Shown in pieces: positions 14,574-16,494 of a stretch of DNA of 16,494 bases. The notes under the pieces were generated by a model. It did no database searches. It was not told the DNA's origin and saw nothing but the letters and a program-made list of their open reading frames with translations. A program made the translations under genes and the position numbers. The stretch's first letter is position 1. The number at the start of each line of letters is the position of its first letter. Source of the stretch: Gemmiger_A avium (lineage in GTDB: Bacteria > Bacillota > Clostridia > Oscillospirales > Ruminococcaceae); NCBI GenBank assembly GCA_019114585.1, contig DXFE01000004.1:1-16494 (forward strand), written 5' to 3'.

Positions 14574-15497
14574 TCACAAATTGGTTTTTGGGGTATCTTC
14601 CGGCAGCCGGGCCGCCGAAAAGTCCACCGTCACGGTCAGGCAGCCGTTATGATAGGCAGCGCCGATCCGGCCACCCATCTGGCCGGTAAGCCGCCGGGCG
14701 ATGGAAAGCCCCAGCCCGGTGGAGTTCTGCGCGGTTTCCACCGTATAGTAGCGGTCAAACAGCTTCTGCACATCCACCGCCGCCATACCGGCCGTGCGGT
14801 TGGAAAAGGTCATGACCCCCTCCCTGTTCAGGGTGACGGTCAGGTCTCCGGTGCTGTATTTGAGGGCGTTGGCCAGGATGTTGTTCAGCACCCGGCCCAG
14901 CGCCCCGGCGTCCAGCAAAAACCGGCTGCCGGGCTCGGCCAGATCCGGCACGGGCGCAATGCCCTTTTGGGCGAACGCCCCGTACAGGGACAGCAGTGTT
15001 TCCTCCAGGGCGCGCCGCAGATCGACCGGCTGCAGCTGGAGCGACGGGGCGGACATGGTCAGCGAGTAGCGGAACAGTTCCTCGGTCAGCGTCTGCATGG
15101 CCTGGGTGCGCTCCCCGATCCGCGCCAGATAGCGGGCCGCGTCCGGCGGAAGCTGCTGCTGGCCCATCAGTTCCAGATAGCCGCTGATCGTCGTAAGCGG
15201 GGTGCGCAGATCATGGGACAGGTTGGCAATCGCCTCCTTGACCTCCCGGTCCCCCTGCTGATACCGCTGCCGCTGGCTTCGCAGCAGCCGCAGCTGCTCA
15301 TTCACCGCCGACGCCAGCTGCCGCATGGCGGCATCCCGGCTGGAAATGGCGAGCAGCGTATTGGTATCGGCGGCCAGCCTGTCGCGGAATCCCGCCCCGA
15401 TCTGGCGGGCCGAAACCCGCAGCAGCCGGATTTTCCAGCACAGACCGCCGATCACACACAGCAGCACAACGATAACGCCCCACAGGATCCCGTTCAT
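14574..15497 (-). CDS. Sensor histidine kinase of the ABC-transporter-linked type, no partner regulator nearby
   Basis: A 307-residue kinase. There is one N-terminal membrane segment (about residues 4-22) and essentially no extracellular domain, then a coiled linker rich in Arg/Gln (about 60-90). The HisKA motif is NLSHDLRTPLTTISGY with phospho-acceptor His95. The ATP-binding domain has LNNILANALKYS (N box) and STGLGLSIARRL (G2), and the intervening DxG-type box is degenerate (MTFSNRTAG). Small kinases of this form usually need an adjacent ABC transporter to sense cell-envelope antibiotics and normally act with an OmpR-type regulator. The ABC-2 permease gene precedes it by 9 bases, but no regulator gene is in view. 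AGAGG precedes the ATG. Confidence 0.9.
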   Translation of the reverse strand: MNGILWGVIVVLLCVIGGLCWKIRLLRVSARQIGAGFRDRLAADTNTLLAISSRDAAMRQLASAVNEQLRLLRSQRQRYQQGDREVKEAIANLSHDLRTPLTTISGYLELMGQQQLPPDAARYLARIGERTQAMQTLTEELFRYSLTMSAPSLQLQPVDLRRALEETLLSLYGAFAQKGIAPVPDLAEPGSRFLLDAGALGRVLNNILANALKYSTGDLTVTLNREGVMTFSNRTAGMAAVDVQKLFDRYYTVETAQNSTGLGLSIARRLTGQMGGRIGAAYHNGCLTVTVDFSAARLPEDTPKTNL

Positions 15498-15506
15498 AGC
15501 AACCTC

Positions 15507-16332
15507 TTATCGGATTTCTTTTTTCAAACAGCTTGATGTCCGTCCACAGGGCCACACCGGTAAACAGCAGCGAGAACGCCAGCTGCCGCACCGGCGCCTG
15601 AACTTCCACGCCGTATACCAGCTGGGCCTGCCCTGTAGGCAGGAATTCCAGCAGGCACTGGCAGACCGTCCGGGCCAGCCCTGCCAGGTACAGCGGATTG
15701 GGCTGAGGGGCAACCTCCTGAAAGGCGCCGTTCTGATACATCACGCCGCCGCTCATTTCCGGCTCGTGAAGGCGGTCGTAAAACGCCCCCGCCAGCAGGA
15801 CAAGCCCCAGCCACAGGGCCAGCGACAGGATGACGATAAGCGCCTTGTTGTCGCACAGCAGGCTGATCAGCACAAATAACGCCACGAACGAGGCAGTAAA
15901 GCCGGCCGCAATCAGCAGATACACCAGCACCTCGCCCGGGCTCATGGAGAATGGTCCGATGCACAGCAGCCCGGTCAGGCCGCCTAAAAACCAGGCCGCC
16001 ACAAAGGCCAGACATGCCCCCAGGCAGACCAGGTAATCCGCCAGGTAGACCGACGCGCGGGAGTGCCCGACGATCAGCTTGTTGCGGACCGCGCCGTCCG
16101 CCAGTTCCGCGCTCAAAAACAGGCTGATAAAGGCGGCGAACACCACCCCCATGACAGAGGCCATGGCAAAAAAGTAGAATTCCAGCGGACGCTCGATCCC
16201 CATGCGGGCCATTTCCCGGGCTGCGCGGGAGGAGTTCCAGACAGAAAGGGCCGACACCGCCAGCAAACCGGCCAGCATTCCCCAGAAGATCCGGTAATGG
16301 CGCAGGCGTTCCCCGTTGGCACAAAGCAGCTT
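15507..16332 (-). pseudogene. ABC-2-type (bacitracin/lantibiotic-like) permease, broken at both ends
   Basis: The readable core is a six-segment ABC-2 permease with the family block AVRNKLIVGHSRASVYLADY after the second segment, and membrane stretches through ALFVLISLLCD and IVILSLALWLGLVLL. Two defects are visible. First, the conserved N-terminus KLLCANGERLRHYRIFWG begins at 16332 in frame, but no ATG, GTG or TTG and no ribosome site precedes it before a stop at 16351-16353. The first ATG, at 16278, lies inside the first membrane segment. Second, the frame fails to stop before the kinase gene and runs 200 bases into it (to 15298). Removing one A from the A6 run at 15519-15524 gives a normal ending, LFEKEIR-stop at 15507, 9 bases before the kinase ATG. 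A sequencing error could explain the A6 lesion but not the missing start. Confidence 0.65.
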
Positions 16333-16409
16333 ATGGCTAAGTAGATGTAATCAAGAAAAGAAAGGAAAAGCACAATCCAGACGGAACCGGCGGTTGTGTC
16401 AAGAAATGT

Positions 16410-16438
16410 TTGTGGGATAGCAAGAATTTTGATATAAT
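16410..16438 (+). promoter_or_regulatory. Promoter of the rightmost plus-strand gene
   Basis: TATAAT at 16433-16438 is preceded by TGA, an extended -10 element (TGN-TATAAT). A weak -35 (TTGTGG, 16410-16415) lies 17 bases upstream. The leader of about 35 bases carries the short stem CCCGG-AA-CCGGG before the ribosome site. Confidence 0.7.
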
Positions 16439-16480
16439 GGGAATAGGAACCCCGGAACCGGGAGAAAGGCAGGAGGATAA

Positions 16481-16494
16481 ATGCACATAAGCTA
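16481..16494 (+). CDS. Start of an unidentified plus-strand gene (partial)
   Basis: AGGAGG at 16471-16476 is followed 4 bases later by ATG CAC ATA AGC (Met-His-Ile-Ser), and then the window ends. The good promoter and ribosome site support a real gene, but four residues are not enough to identify it. It is transcribed away from the broken permease. Confidence 0.6.

Noticed and set aside
15298..15506. C-terminal extension of the ABC-2 permease into the kinase gene
   Set aside because: About 70 residues of unrelated Arg/Gly-rich sequence overlap a real gene in another frame. A one-base change restores a typical end.
16333..16445. Minus-strand hydrophobic frame reading through VLFLSFLDYIYLAIS
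   Set aside because: It has no ribosome site, runs through the plus-strand promoter and is out of frame with the permease. It is probably chance in AT-rich DNA.

Overview
The window is GC-rich Gram-positive DNA, probably from a gut-type anaerobic Clostridia (Oscillospirales-like). The grounds are near-perfect AGGAGG ribosome binding sites, a lipoprotein signal with an LVAC lipobox, a YesM/YesN-type two-component pair, a BlaI/M56 pair and a Bacitracin-type ABC-2 permease with its kinase. This assignment is inference. Nearly all genes lie on the minus strand, so transcription runs right to left. Only a gene start at the far right edge points the other way. No tRNA, rRNA, CRISPR array or insertion sequence was seen.

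From left to right: (1) 1-1452 holds an ArsR-family metalloid/metal sensor with its own consensus promoter, and a DUF318/ArsP-like permease that runs off the left edge. (2) 1461-7812 is a four-gene operon: sulfatase, YesM-like sensor kinase, YesN-like AraC response regulator, second sulfatase. A sigma-A-like promoter lies at 7784-7812. Both sulfatases carry the C-x-P-x-R formylglycine motif and neither has a signal peptide. (3) 7887-12158 is a NitT/TauT-type ABC importer: one lipoprotein binding protein, two different permeases and two different ATPases. The ATPases show complementary defects, which predicts one normal and one degenerate ATP site. (4) 12470-14558 is a BlaI-type repressor and a membrane protein that fuses a BlaR1-like M56 protease to an extracellular M23 (LytM) peptidoglycan peptidase. 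They share an exact TTGACA-17-TATAAT promoter, which is surrounded by three ACA-N2-TGT operator-like dyads. (5) 14574-16332 is a sensor kinase and an ABC-2 permease remnant. The permease has no recognisable start codon and an apparent one-base frameshift in an A6 run at its 3' end. The expected ATPase and response regulator are missing. (6) 16410-16494 is a plus-strand promoter, a ribosome binding site and the first codons of a gene that leaves the window.

Working model (inference): the importer brings a small organosulfur compound into the cell, and the two cytosolic sulfatases remove sulfate from it or from a related imported compound. The YesM-like kinase would sense an extracellular ligand and drive the sulfatase operon through the YesN-like regulator. 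The BlaI/M56-M23 pair looks like a cell-wall-damage sensor in which a peptidoglycan hydrolase domain replaces the beta-lactam sensor of BlaR1.
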